Shown piece after piece: positions 56,069 to 64,000 of a stretch of DNA of 64,000 bases (its first letter is position 1; each line of letters begins with the position of its first letter). A program made the position numbers and the translations under genes. The DNA is taken from assembly GCA_035571515.1 (NCBI GenBank), contig DATNCQ010000062.1, positions 51,376 through 115,375 on the forward strand, read 5' to 3'. Origin of the DNA: Gp6-AA40 sp035571515. Lineage in GTDB: Bacteria > Acidobacteriota > Vicinamibacteria > Vicinamibacterales > UBA2999. The notes beneath the pieces were generated by a model, which was not told where the DNA came from, made no database searches, and worked only from the letters and a program-made list of their open reading frames with translations.

Positions 56069-57484
56069 TCACAAATGTATCGCGGCTCCATGCGTGGCGT
56101 GCGCGGCTTCGCCGACGGCCTCCGCGAAGGTCGGGTGCGCGTGAATCGTCCTGATGAGCTCCTCCACCGTGCATTCGAGCCGCAGCGCCAGCACCGCCTC
56201 GGCGATCAGCTCCGTCGATCGCGGCCCGATCATGTGAACGCCGAGGATCTCGTCGTATTTCCGGTCGGCGACGATCTTCACGAACCCTTCGCCCTCGCCC
56301 GCCATCTTCGCGCGGCCGAGGACGCCGAATGGGAACGACCCGACGCGCACGTCGTAGCCCTTCTGCCTGGCCTCGGCCTCCGTCAGTCCGACGCTGCCAA
56401 TCTCGGGATCGCAATAGGTGCAGCTCGGCACGTGGTCATAGTTGATCGGCCGCACCTCCTCGCCCGCAATCCGTTCGGCGACGAGGATCCCTTCCGCTGA
56501 CGAGACATGCGCGAGCTGGGGATGGACGCCGGTGCCCATCGTGATGACATCGCCGATCGCCGACACGTTCGCCACCGAGGTGCGATACAGGTCATCGACC
56601 TTGACGTATCCCTTCTCCATCGCGATGCCCGCTTCCTCGACGCCGAGGCCTGAGGTCACCGGTCCTCGTCCTGTCGCCACGAGCAGAAGATCCGCGCTCA
56701 CCTTCTGTGTCTTGCCATCGGGCGTCTGCGCCTCGATGTCCACGCCGCTGGCCCCGGCAGCGGCTTTCGTCACCTTCGTCCCGGTGAGCGCCTTGATGCC
56801 CTGCTTCTTGAACGACTTCTCCAGCTCCGCCGAGATCGCTTCGTCCTCGACCGGCACGAGCCGCGGCAGCAGCTCGATGATGGTGACCTCGCTGCCGAAG
56901 CGCCGGTAGATCGACGCGAACTCGACGCCGACCGCGCCGCTGCCCATGATGACGAGCGACTTCGGCACGTCCTTCAGCCCGATCGCCTCGTCGCTCGTGA
57001 TGATCCGCGTGCGATCGATCTCGATGCCGGGGACGCTGCGCGCCGACGAGCCCGTCGCGATGACGATCTCCTTCGCCTCGAGCGTCTGCTTCTCGCCCTC
57101 GACGATGTCGATCTTCCCCTGGCCGGCAAGACGTGCCGTCCCCTTGATCCAGTCGATCTTGTTCTTCCTGAAGAGGAACTCGACTCCCCTCGTGAGCCCG
57201 GTGACGATGCGGTCCTTGCGCGACTGCACCTGGTTCATGTCGATCGCGGGCGCGGCGGAGGGAAGCGTGACGCCCCATTCCTTTGCATCGTGAATCACCT
57301 TGAGCGCGTGCGCGTGCTCGAGCAGCGCCTTCGTCGGGATGCAGCCCCAGATCAGGCAGGTGCCGCCCAGCGCTTTCTGCTTCTCGACGACGGCCACTTT
57401 TTTCCCGAGCTGCGCGCAACGGATTGCGGCGACGTACCCACCGGTACCGGCGCCGATGATCACCACGTCGTAGGAATTGGGCAC
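56069..57484 (-). CDS. lpdA: Dihydrolipoyl dehydrogenase (E3)
   Basis: A flavoprotein of 471 residues. It has the FAD site VVIIGAGTGGYVAAIRCAQLG, the redox disulfide GGTCLIWGCIPTKALL, the NAD site VIMGSGAVGVEFASIYRR, and the C-terminal His-Glu pair in HAHPTFAEAVGEA. It reoxidises the dihydrolipoyl groups of E2. It lies 10 bases upstream of E2 in the same operon, with lipB last. Confidence 0.96.
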   Translation of the reverse strand: MPNSYDVVIIGAGTGGYVAAIRCAQLGKKVAVVEKQKALGGTCLIWGCIPTKALLEHAHALKVIHDAKEWGVTLPSAAPAIDMNQVQSRKDRIVTGLTRGVEFLFRKNKIDWIKGTARLAGQGKIDIVEGEKQTLEAKEIVIATGSSARSVPGIEIDRTRIITSDEAIGLKDVPKSLVIMGSGAVGVEFASIYRRFGSEVTIIELLPRLVPVEDEAISAELEKSFKKQGIKALTGTKVTKAAAGASGVDIEAQTPDGKTQKVSADLLLVATGRGPVTSGLGVEEAGIAMEKGYVKVDDLYRTSVANVSAIGDVITMGTGVHPQLAHVSSAEGILVAERIAGEEVRPINYDHVPSCTYCDPEIGSVGLTEAEARQKGYDVRVGSFPFGVLGRAKMAGEGEGFVKIVADRKYDEILGVHMIGPRSTELIAEAVLALRLECTVEELIRTIHAHPTFAEAVGEAAHATHGAAIHL

Positions 57485-57493
57485 GAAGAGTCC

Positions 57494-57742
57494 TTATCGC
57501 TTCAACGATGCGAGCGGAACGAACGAGTCTCGCCCCCGCGTGGCTTCTCCCGGGGGGGATGGCGGCGGCGCCGGCTCGCCCGTCAGCCGCTGCAGCTGAC
57601 CGCGCAGTTCGCCGTTCTGGTACTTCAGCTCCCAGTAGTTCTGGGTGAGCTGCTCGAGGCGCCTGGCGGTGCGCCGCGCCTGGGCGAACGCGGCGAGCGC
57701 AAGCACGAGCGAGGCGCCGGTCACGAACCAGAGGAAGGGCAT
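57494..57742 (-). CDS. Small membrane protein with coiled coil, unknown
   Basis: A protein of 82 residues. One N-terminal membrane helix (FLWFVTGASLVLALAAFAQ) is followed by a helical, coiled-coil-like segment (RRTARRLEQLTQNYWELKYQ) and a Pro-rich tail. No family is recognised. It starts the minus-strand run before lpdA (9 bp gap) and is divergent from the sigma-54 activator gene across 79 bp. Confidence 0.75.
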   Translation of the reverse strand: MPFLWFVTGASLVLALAAFAQARRTARRLEQLTQNYWELKYQNGELRGQLQRLTGEPAPPPSPPGEATRGRDSFVPLASLKR

Positions 57743-57821
57743 CAGACGCCGGTCTAGACCTCACGTTATCGAAGGAAATTCGGAGGTGTCAAGAAGGCGC
57801 GCTACTATACCTGCGGCCGCG

Positions 57822-59210
<1,389 letters not shown>

Positions 59211-59240
59211 GCCGCTGAAGCTCGCAACGGACTGACCCAG

Positions 59241-59260
59241 GCGGCCAAGAAGTTGGCCGC
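59241..59260. promoter_or_regulatory. Putative activator-binding palindrome 1 (UAS)
   Basis: GCGGCCAA-GAAG-TTGGCCGC, perfect 8 bp arms. The core CCAAGAAGTTGG is nearly identical to the second palindrome 48 bases downstream. It could instead be the terminator of the activator gene, but no T-run follows. Confidence 0.6.
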
Positions 59261-59292
59261 TTCCGGATCCCCCCTCACTCCTCCAGTTTTGC

Positions 59293-59304
59293 CCAAGAAA
59301 TTGG
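59293..59304. promoter_or_regulatory. Putative activator-binding palindrome 2 (UAS)
   Basis: CCAA-GAAA-TTGG, one base different from the core of palindrome 1. The distance to the -24 element is about 150 bases, typical of enhancer sites for NtrC-family activators. Confidence 0.6.
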
Positions 59305-59456
59305 TGGTGTTTGCCCGAACGGGTTGACACGCGCTCGTCGGCGCGAATCGTTGGCCGTGCGCGCGCGAAATGGCAGAGTCGGCGCCGGCGGCGACTATCC
59401 GCATTTCACGCCGCAATCACCGCGATTTCAGTGTGCAACGCCTATATCACGATGGC

Positions 59457-59472
59457 TGGTATGTGCGTTGCT
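59457..59472 (+). promoter_or_regulatory. Sigma-54 (-24/-12) promoter
   Basis: TGGTATGTGCGTTGCT matches the consensus TGGCACGNNNNTTGCW at 10 of 12 fixed positions, with the correct spacing between GG and GC. Transcription would start near 59483. This makes the GTG at 59495 an unlikely start for the enzyme and favours ATG 59579. Confidence 0.8.
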
Positions 59473-59578
59473 CTAAACACGACAACGAGCTGCGGTGAAC
59501 GCTGACCGTCTGCTTACTCCGAACGAAGCTAAAGACTCGCGCCCGAAACGGGACCGCCTTCGGGACAGGGGAAGGTTT

Positions 59579-60988
59579 ATGCAACCGTCGATGTTCAACG
59601 TGCAGGTGCCGCTGCCGGAGCGAGACGAAGTGTTCCTGATGAACACGTTCTCCGACGCGCAGCTCCTGGTCTCGCCCGACGTGACCGGCCTGCTGGCGCG
59701 GATCGGCAGCGGCGAGCAGGCGTTCGACGCCGGCGAGCGCGAGACGATCGAGTCGCTGGTCGAGAACGGCTTCCTCGTCGACAGCCGCGAGGACGAGCAG
59801 CAGGCGCTCGGCGAGTATTTCACCAACCTGCGCGAAGACACCGAGCAGCTGCGCGTGACGGTGCTGACGACGCTGCAGTGCAACTTCGCCTGCGACTACT
59901 GCATCCAGGGCGATCACGGCGACTACAACAAGACGGCGTCGAAGATGTCGCTGGAGACGGCCGCGCGCCTGGCGACGTTCATCGAGGAGCGTCTGGATGC
60001 CGTGAAGCCGGAAAAGTTCGTCCTGAGCTTTTTCGGCGGTGAACCGCTCCTCAACGTGCCGGTCATTTATCTGATCGCGGAGCGTGCGCACGCGGCGGCG
60101 AGCGCGCGCGGCGTGAAGATCCTCATCAACATCATCACCAACGGACTGCTGCTGACACCCGAACTGGTCGATCGGCTCCTGCCCTACGGCCTCAACGGCA
60201 TCAAGGTCACCTTCGACGGCGACCGCGACACGCACGACCGGATGCGGCCGCTTCGCGGCCGCCAGGGAACCTTCGACAAGATTCTCGAGAACGTGCGCAA
60301 GGTCGCCCCGAAGGTCCCCATCACCATCGGCGGGAACTTCGACGAGGCGTCAGCCGAGAGCTACCCGGCGCTGCTCGATTTCCTCGCCGAGCAGGAGTTC
60401 GCCGAGCACATCGCCAAGATCAACTTCAAGCCGATCATCCGCATGCCTGCTCCGACCGCGACGGGAATCATCCCACTGACGGTCGTCGGGGAGGGCGGCA
60501 AGCCGCTGAGCGGCGCCTGCATCTCGGTCGCCGGCGCGGGCACGGGCAAGGGATCCAGCATGTGCGACTCGTGCCACTTCGTGGACGAGAAGATGCAGTT
60601 CCTCCGCGACGAGACGCGCAAGCGGGGGTTCGCCACGCCCGACGGCCTGCACATGGGTCCGTGCGAGATTCATCGCAAACACGCCTACACCATCGGCATC
60701 GACGGCGGGCTCTACGCGTGTCCCGGCTTCGGCAGCGAGGTCACGCAGTCGGTCGGTCACATCGACGGCCGGACGGAACCGGCGCGTCAGGCGGCCGCGG
60801 CGTATTTCGATCGACTGACTCCGCACAAGCAGGAGTGTGGAGACTGCTCGTTCATTCCAGTTTGCGGTGGGGGGTGTTCGGTGGCCTCCGCTGCAGAAGA
60901 GGGCGATATGCACGCGCCCTCATGTCACAAGAGCGCGTTCGAATCGGCACTCGTCAGTCTGGCGCAACGGAGCGCGGCAGCCTGTTAA
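59579..60988 (+). CDS. Radical SAM/SPASM peptide maturase
   Basis: A protein of 469 residues from ATG 59579, with ribosome site GGGGAAGG. Residues 1-90 look like a peptide-recognition (RRE-like) or unrelated N-terminal domain. The radical SAM core has the cluster motif CNFACDYC, then LSFFGGEPLLN, the SAM-binding GGEP-like and NGLLLT segments. The C-terminal SPASM region has many Cys: ACISVAG, MCDSCHF, GPCEIHRKH, YACPGFG, and CGDCSFIPVCGGGC followed by SCHKS. Such enzymes modify small peptides. The 31-codon gene right after it is the obvious substrate. Confidence 0.93.
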   Translation: MQPSMFNVQVPLPERDEVFLMNTFSDAQLLVSPDVTGLLARIGSGEQAFDAGERETIESLVENGFLVDSREDEQQALGEYFTNLREDTEQLRVTVLTTLQCNFACDYCIQGDHGDYNKTASKMSLETAARLATFIEERLDAVKPEKFVLSFFGGEPLLNVPVIYLIAERAHAAASARGVKILINIITNGLLLTPELVDRLLPYGLNGIKVTFDGDRDTHDRMRPLRGRQGTFDKILENVRKVAPKVPITIGGNFDEASAESYPALLDFLAEQEFAEHIAKINFKPIIRMPAPTATGIIPLTVVGEGGKPLSGACISVAGAGTGKGSSMCDSCHFVDEKMQFLRDETRKRGFATPDGLHMGPCEIHRKHAYTIGIDGGLYACPGFGSEVTQSVGHIDGRTEPARQAAAAYFDRLTPHKQECGDCSFIPVCGGGCSVASAAEEGDMHAPSCHKSAFESALVSLAQRSAAAC

Positions 60989-61032
60989 CGGTTAACGGCC
61001 AATCGGCCATTTCCCCAACTCGGAGTACAATC

Positions 61033-61128
61033 ATGAAGATCACCGTCATCAAGAAAGCCGTCAGCACCAAGAAGCCGCAGAACTTTTGCCCGTGGTATAC
61101 GGACGAGATCGCCGACAAGAAGAACTAA
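61033..61128 (+). CDS. Putative ribosomally made modified-peptide precursor
   Basis: A peptide of 31 residues, 44 bases after the radical SAM stop, with its own ribosome site GGAG 7 bases before ATG. The N-terminal half is basic (MKITVIKKAVSTKKP). The C-terminal half is NFCPWYTDEIADKKN, with Phe, Cys, Trp, Tyr and Asp as possible crosslink sites. There is no GG cleavage site and no Cys repeat. It matches no precursor family I know. The gene is too short for usual gene callers and overlaps the start region of the next gene. Confidence 0.8.
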   Translation: MKITVIKKAVSTKKPQNFCPWYTDEIADKKN

Positions 61129-62708
61129 CTCGTCTCCAACGGGCGTTTGCCCGTAAAACGAATTGTACGGTTCAACGCCGCACTGCCACCCGGCTCTGGT
61201 GCGGCGTTGCCCTTTTTTGCGTTGTTTTTCTCTCCGGCTGCGGCTCGCACGAGCAATCGCAAGCAGCGACACCCGAGGTCTTGAAGATCGGCGTTCCCGA
61301 AGTGATTGCGGGTGCCGAATTCAGTCTTCAGAACCTCGCGTCCAACCTCACGTCTGAAGGACTGACCCAGCTCAGCCCGGACGGCCGCGTCCTGCCGAAA
61401 CTGGCGGAGAACTGGACCTGGGAGAACGACGGCCTGGCGCTTCGCGTGAACCTGCGGCCCGGGGTCGTTTTCCACAACGGCGAAGCCCTCACCGCCTCGG
61501 TCGCCGCCGATTTGTTGCGTAAGGCCATCGCGGAACCGTCCAATCGGGCGGTTTATACGTCGTTCAACGACGTCAAGGACGTGAGGCCGAGTGGCGAGTC
61601 CCAGCTGGTTTTCTACCTGTCACAGCGGTCGGCATTTCTACCGGAAGACCTGGTCATTCCCGTCGAACTGGGCAAGCCGTCGGTCGGAACAGGCGCGTAT
61701 CGGGTGTCGAAACGGGATGACGAGGGGATTTCGCTCGAAGGAAACAAGCGCTATTACCTCGGCGCCCCCCAGATTGACAAGGTGCAGATCAAGCCGTTCG
61801 GGGCGCTCCGCACGGCGTGGAGCGGCCTGCTGCGCGGCGAAGTCGACATGGTCACGGAAGTACCTCCTGACGCAGTCGAGTTCATCCGAAACGATGAAGT
61901 GCAGGTGGTTTCCTTCGAGCGGCGGTATCAGTACGTCATCGCATTCAACTCCCAGCGCCGGCCGTTCAATATCCCGCTGGTTCGACGGGCCATCAATGCC
62001 GCTGTCGACCGGCCGGCGTTGATCAAGAGCGTCCTGCACGGCCTTGGTACGCCTTCCACTGGCCCTCTGTGGCCGCAGCACTGGGCATACGACTCGTCAA
62101 TGCCGTCGTTCGGATACGACCCGGCCCTGGCGACATCGTTGCTCGAGAGCAGCGGTTTTCGCCTGCAGCGCGGCGCCAAGGGCCTGCCGGCGCGTTTTCA
62201 TTTCACCTGCCTGATCCCGAAGAACTTCGCGATGAGCGAACGCATGGGCCTGGAAGTACAGAAGCAGCTGTACGACATCGGGGTCGACATGCAGTTCGAG
62301 GTTGTGCCTGCCGAGGAACTGGACTCCCGGCTGCGCAGTGGACGGTTCGATGCGCTTCTGCTCGACATGTTGGGCGGACCCACGGTCGGCCGCGCATACA
62401 TGTTCTGGGCATCGGCTCGGAATCTCAAAGGACTGAACCTCTTCGGCTACGACAACCCCCAGGTCGAGCGGTTGTTCGGCGTCCTTCGCACCACGACGAA
62501 TGAGGCCGCCGTTCGTTCGGCCACCAGAGATCTGCAGCGCATATTGCTCGACGATCCGCCGGCTCTCTTTCTCGCCTGGAGTCAACGATCGAGAGCCGTC
62601 CGACGCGCCTTCCAGGTCGTCCAGGATTCCGGTCGCGATCCCGTGGATCCAGTCTTCACGATCTGGCGGTGGGGCGCGAATTCGAGCCGCCAAGCGTTGG
62701 CGCAGTGA
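61086..62708 (+). CDS. Solute-binding lipoprotein, oligopeptide-binding family (SBP_bac_5)
   Basis: The frame of up to 540 residues has a lipoprotein box VVFLSGCGS, then the SBP family 5 fold: SLQNLASNLTSEGLTQLSPDGRVLPKLAENW, LRPGVVFHNGEALTA, GTGAYRV and the late FIRNDEVQ and YVIAFNSQRRPF parts. It would bind a peptide outside the membrane. The only standard starts are TTG 61086 and GTG 61092, both inside the peptide gene in another frame, which gives an unusually long basic N-terminus before the signal helix. No permease genes follow; a sensor kinase does. Confidence 0.82.
   Translation: MPVVYGRDRRQEELTRLQRAFARKTNCTVQRRTATRLWCGVALFCVVFLSGCGSHEQSQAATPEVLKIGVPEVIAGAEFSLQNLASNLTSEGLTQLSPDGRVLPKLAENWTWENDGLALRVNLRPGVVFHNGEALTASVAADLLRKAIAEPSNRAVYTSFNDVKDVRPSGESQLVFYLSQRSAFLPEDLVIPVELGKPSVGTGAYRVSKRDDEGISLEGNKRYYLGAPQIDKVQIKPFGALRTAWSGLLRGEVDMVTEVPPDAVEFIRNDEVQVVSFERRYQYVIAFNSQRRPFNIPLVRRAINAAVDRPALIKSVLHGLGTPSTGPLWPQHWAYDSSMPSFGYDPALATSLLESSGFRLQRGAKGLPARFHFTCLIPKNFAMSERMGLEVQKQLYDIGVDMQFEVVPAEELDSRLRSGRFDALLLDMLGGPTVGRAYMFWASARNLKGLNLFGYDNPQVERLFGVLRTTTNEAAVRSATRDLQRILLDDPPALFLAWSQRSRAVRRAFQVVQDSGRDPVDPVFTIWRWGANSSRQALAQ
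61139..61154 (+). other. Small hairpin after the peptide gene
   Basis: ACGGGC-GTTT-GCCCGT, 6 bp arms, begins 10 bases after the peptide stop. It may guard the 3' end of the short peptide transcript. Confidence 0.6.
61173..61218 (+). terminator. Intrinsic-terminator-like hairpin with T-run
   Basis: Arms CAACGCCGCAC (61173-61183) and GTGCGGCGTTG (61199-61209) are perfectly complementary over 11 bp, followed by CCC and six T. It lies 44 bases after the peptide stop but inside the coding frame of the lipoprotein. It would let most transcripts end after the peptide gene, with readthrough giving less of the downstream proteins. Confidence 0.75.
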
Positions 62709-64000
62709 AGAAGATCACCACGCGCTTTGCGCTGTTGATGGCAGCGGCCGCCGTCGTGCCTCTGTTGGGATACGGCGCCGTCTCGATTCTGTCTCTGAGG
62801 ACAGGAGCCCAACAGGCGGTCATTCAGGGGAACCTCAACGTCGCGGGACGGGCAGCGGAACAGATTGAGCTGTACGTCACGGGGAGTGTGAAGATTCTCA
62901 AGGCCGTCGCCGCCGACCTTCAGCAGACAGGTCTCGAAACCTGGCAGAAGGATCGAATCCTCAAGAACTTCGTTCTCCAATTTCCTGAGTTTCGTGAGCT
63001 GACCCTGCTCGACGACAACGGCCGCGCAACGGTGTCGAGCAGCCTCGGCCCGCCGAGCGCCAGCGTTCCCGGTTCAGAGGGCGTCAACGTCGAAGGCGCG
63101 CTCATGTCCAACTTCTCGGTTGACGACGATTTGCTTCCGACGGCTGTCGTTGCCGTACGGCTCGATGACAACGTCAACAAGGGTTGGCTGGTTGGCCGTC
63201 TCAACCTCGAAGAGCTGTGGCGCATGGTCGATCGCATTCGCGTCGGCGACCAGGGCTACGCCCTCGTGGTGACTGGTGAGGGTCAGCTGCTAGCGCATGG
63301 CGATCCGGACGAGAAATCACGCGTCGCTCGAGGCGACAAGATGCTCTCTCATCCCCTGTTCGTGGCCATGACCCAGAAGCGCGGAGAGGGCACCGCGTCG
63401 GCCGAGTATTCTGATTCGCGTGGCGACGTCCTGGCCGTCGCCGCACCCTTGCGCGGCCTTGGATGGACGGTGATCGTGGAGCAGCCTCTGTCGGAGGCCT
63501 TCGCGATCCCGATCAGGCTGCAACGGCAGCTGGTCGTCGCGATCACGCTCGCCTTGCTCGCCATGCTGGCAGCCGGCTACTACTGGGGCAGCAGCTTCAT
63601 CAACCCGATTCTCGCGCTCACGCGCGGCACCCGCGCGCTGGCGGCCGGCCGCCTCGAAGAGCGCGTCCTCGTCCAGACGCGGGACGAACTCGGTCAGCTC
63701 GGCGAAGCCTTCAACAACATGGCCGACAGGCTCGTCGAGCTGCAGGACGACGTCAGGAAGAAAGAGCGCCAGGCCGTCTTCGGCCGCGTCGCCGTCGGGC
63801 TCGTGCACGACCTGTCGCATCCGATCCAGAACATCGGCAACAGCTGCAAGCTGATCGTCAAGATGTTCGACGACATCGAGTACCGCGAGAGCTTCAAGCG
63901 GACGGTCGAGCGCGAGTTCGAGCAGGTGAAGCGCGTGCTCGAGGACCTGCGGAACCTCGCCAAGCCGAAGCCGCTCGAGAAGTTCCCGCTCGACGTGAAC
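62705..64000 (+). CDS. Membrane sensor histidine kinase, partial (runs off window)
   Basis: 432 residues are visible from GTG 62705, which overlaps the lipoprotein stop (GTGA). Helix 1 is ALLMAAAAVVPLLGYGAVSIL. Then comes a Cache-like sensor domain of about 240 residues with WMVDRIRVGDQGYALVV-type text, and helix 2 (LVVAITLALLAMLAAGYYW). A HAMP domain and the His box VGLVHDLSHPIQNIGN follow. The ATPase lies beyond the window. Coupling to the binding lipoprotein suggests that the two sense one ligand and that the partner regulator is the NtrC-family protein upstream. Confidence 0.9.
   Translation, partial: MKKITTRFALLMAAAAVVPLLGYGAVSILSLRTGAQQAVIQGNLNVAGRAAEQIELYVTGSVKILKAVAADLQQTGLETWQKDRILKNFVLQFPEFRELTLLDDNGRATVSSSLGPPSASVPGSEGVNVEGALMSNFSVDDDLLPTAVVAVRLDDNVNKGWLVGRLNLEELWRMVDRIRVGDQGYALVVTGEGQLLAHGDPDEKSRVARGDKMLSHPLFVAMTQKRGEGTASAEYSDSRGDVLAVAAPLRGLGWTVIVEQPLSEAFAIPIRLQRQLVVAITLALLAMLAAGYYWGSSFINPILALTRGTRALAAGRLEERVLVQTRDELGQLGEAFNNMADRLVELQDDVRKKERQAVFGRVAVGLVHDLSHPIQNIGNSCKLIVKMFDDIEYRESFKRTVEREFEQVKRVLEDLRNLAKPKPLEKFPLDVN

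Larger units (their letters stand above)
59211..59578. promoter_or_regulatory. Regulatory region of the radical SAM operon
   Basis: This 368 bp region has no gene I can support. It contains, in order, two related inverted repeats, a direct repeat of TTTGCCC (59288-59294 and 59310-59316), a -24/-12 promoter, and an untranslated leader of about 95 bases with a ribosome site AGGGGAAGG ahead of ATG 59579. Confidence 0.7.

Noticed and set aside
59241..59260. Simple terminator of the activator gene
   Set aside because: It has no T-run, and a second palindrome with the same core lies 48 bases on. A regulatory site is preferred, though a terminator role is not excluded.
59495..59578. GTG 59495 as start of the radical SAM enzyme
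   Set aside because: It would lie only about 12 bases after the expected transcript start and adds 28 residues of unlikely sequence. ATG 59579 has a strong ribosome site.
61163..61224. TTG codons at 61163 and 61222 as starts of the binding lipoprotein
   Set aside because: They are in the wrong phase. The lipobox frame has no standard start after 61092.

Overview
The window is a dense, high-GC chromosomal segment without tRNA, rRNA, transposase, prophage or CRISPR. It most resembles an Acidobacteriota (Vicinamibacteria-like) chromosome. That placement is an inference from gene content and style: hopanoid-type squalene genes hpnCDE, a DUF1684 lipoprotein, a long FAD-dependent thymidylate synthase, a PQQ propeller dehydrogenase with fused cytochrome c, many ATGA/GTGA overlaps, and GC-rich hairpin repeats plus 7-8 bp tandem tracts scattered between genes.

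Layout. 1-2.4 kb: end of an ABC exporter, a MaoC hydratase and an amidinohydrolase. 2.4-11 kb: an Fsr-type MFS pump diverges from a fatty-acid beta-oxidation run (fadN-like, two alpha/beta hydrolases, fadA-like, fadE-like) and a DUF1684 lipoprotein. 11-17 kb: HAD phosphatase, SirB1-like protein, PQQ dehydrogenase, DUF2007, M20 dipeptidase, MBL hydrolase. 17-27 kb (mostly minus strand): phosphatidylcholine synthase, double-length ThyX, peptide deformylase, class I aldolase, ThiI, hpnE-hpnD-hpnC and a cobalamin adenosyltransferase, with a NUDIX protein and MutY on the plus strand. 27-38 kb: hybrid histidine kinase, MutT, YgfZ, a serine-less hydrolase, panB-panC, P1 peptidase, sodium symporter, tartrate/malate-type dehydrogenase, TrmN6-like methyltransferase. 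38-57 kb: fused alpha/beta 2-oxoacid dehydrogenase E1, a MacA/MacB-like export set without a local ATPase, FHA and receiver-like proteins, a pseudokinase operon, a degenerate malate-dehydrogenase relative, M28 peptidase, ECF sigma factor, two CNNM/CorC proteins, and lipB-E2-lpd.

The most interesting part is 57.8-64 kb. A sigma-54 activator of the NtrC family (57822-59210) is followed by two similar palindromes (core CCAAGAARTTGG), a well-spaced -24/-12 promoter, a radical SAM/SPASM enzyme, a 31-residue peptide gene, a solute-binding lipoprotein of the oligopeptide-binding family and a membrane sensor kinase cut by the window end. A strong hairpin with a T-run lies just after the peptide gene, inside the 5' coding part of the lipoprotein. 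I read this as an apparently undescribed ribosomally made, radical-SAM-modified peptide system with dedicated two-component control. The architecture is seen in the sequence. The peptide chemistry and the sensing role are inference.

Dispersed repeats are the second theme. A hairpin family of the form GTAGG-CGGGTCC-loop-GGACCCG-CCTAC sits between genes, supplies the stop codon of several of them, and occurs in frame inside the E2 linkers. A second family (CCCCGAG...CGAGGGG) encodes part of the N-termini of HpnE and PanC. Tandem tracts of 7-8 bp lie on both sides of thyX in inverted orientation.
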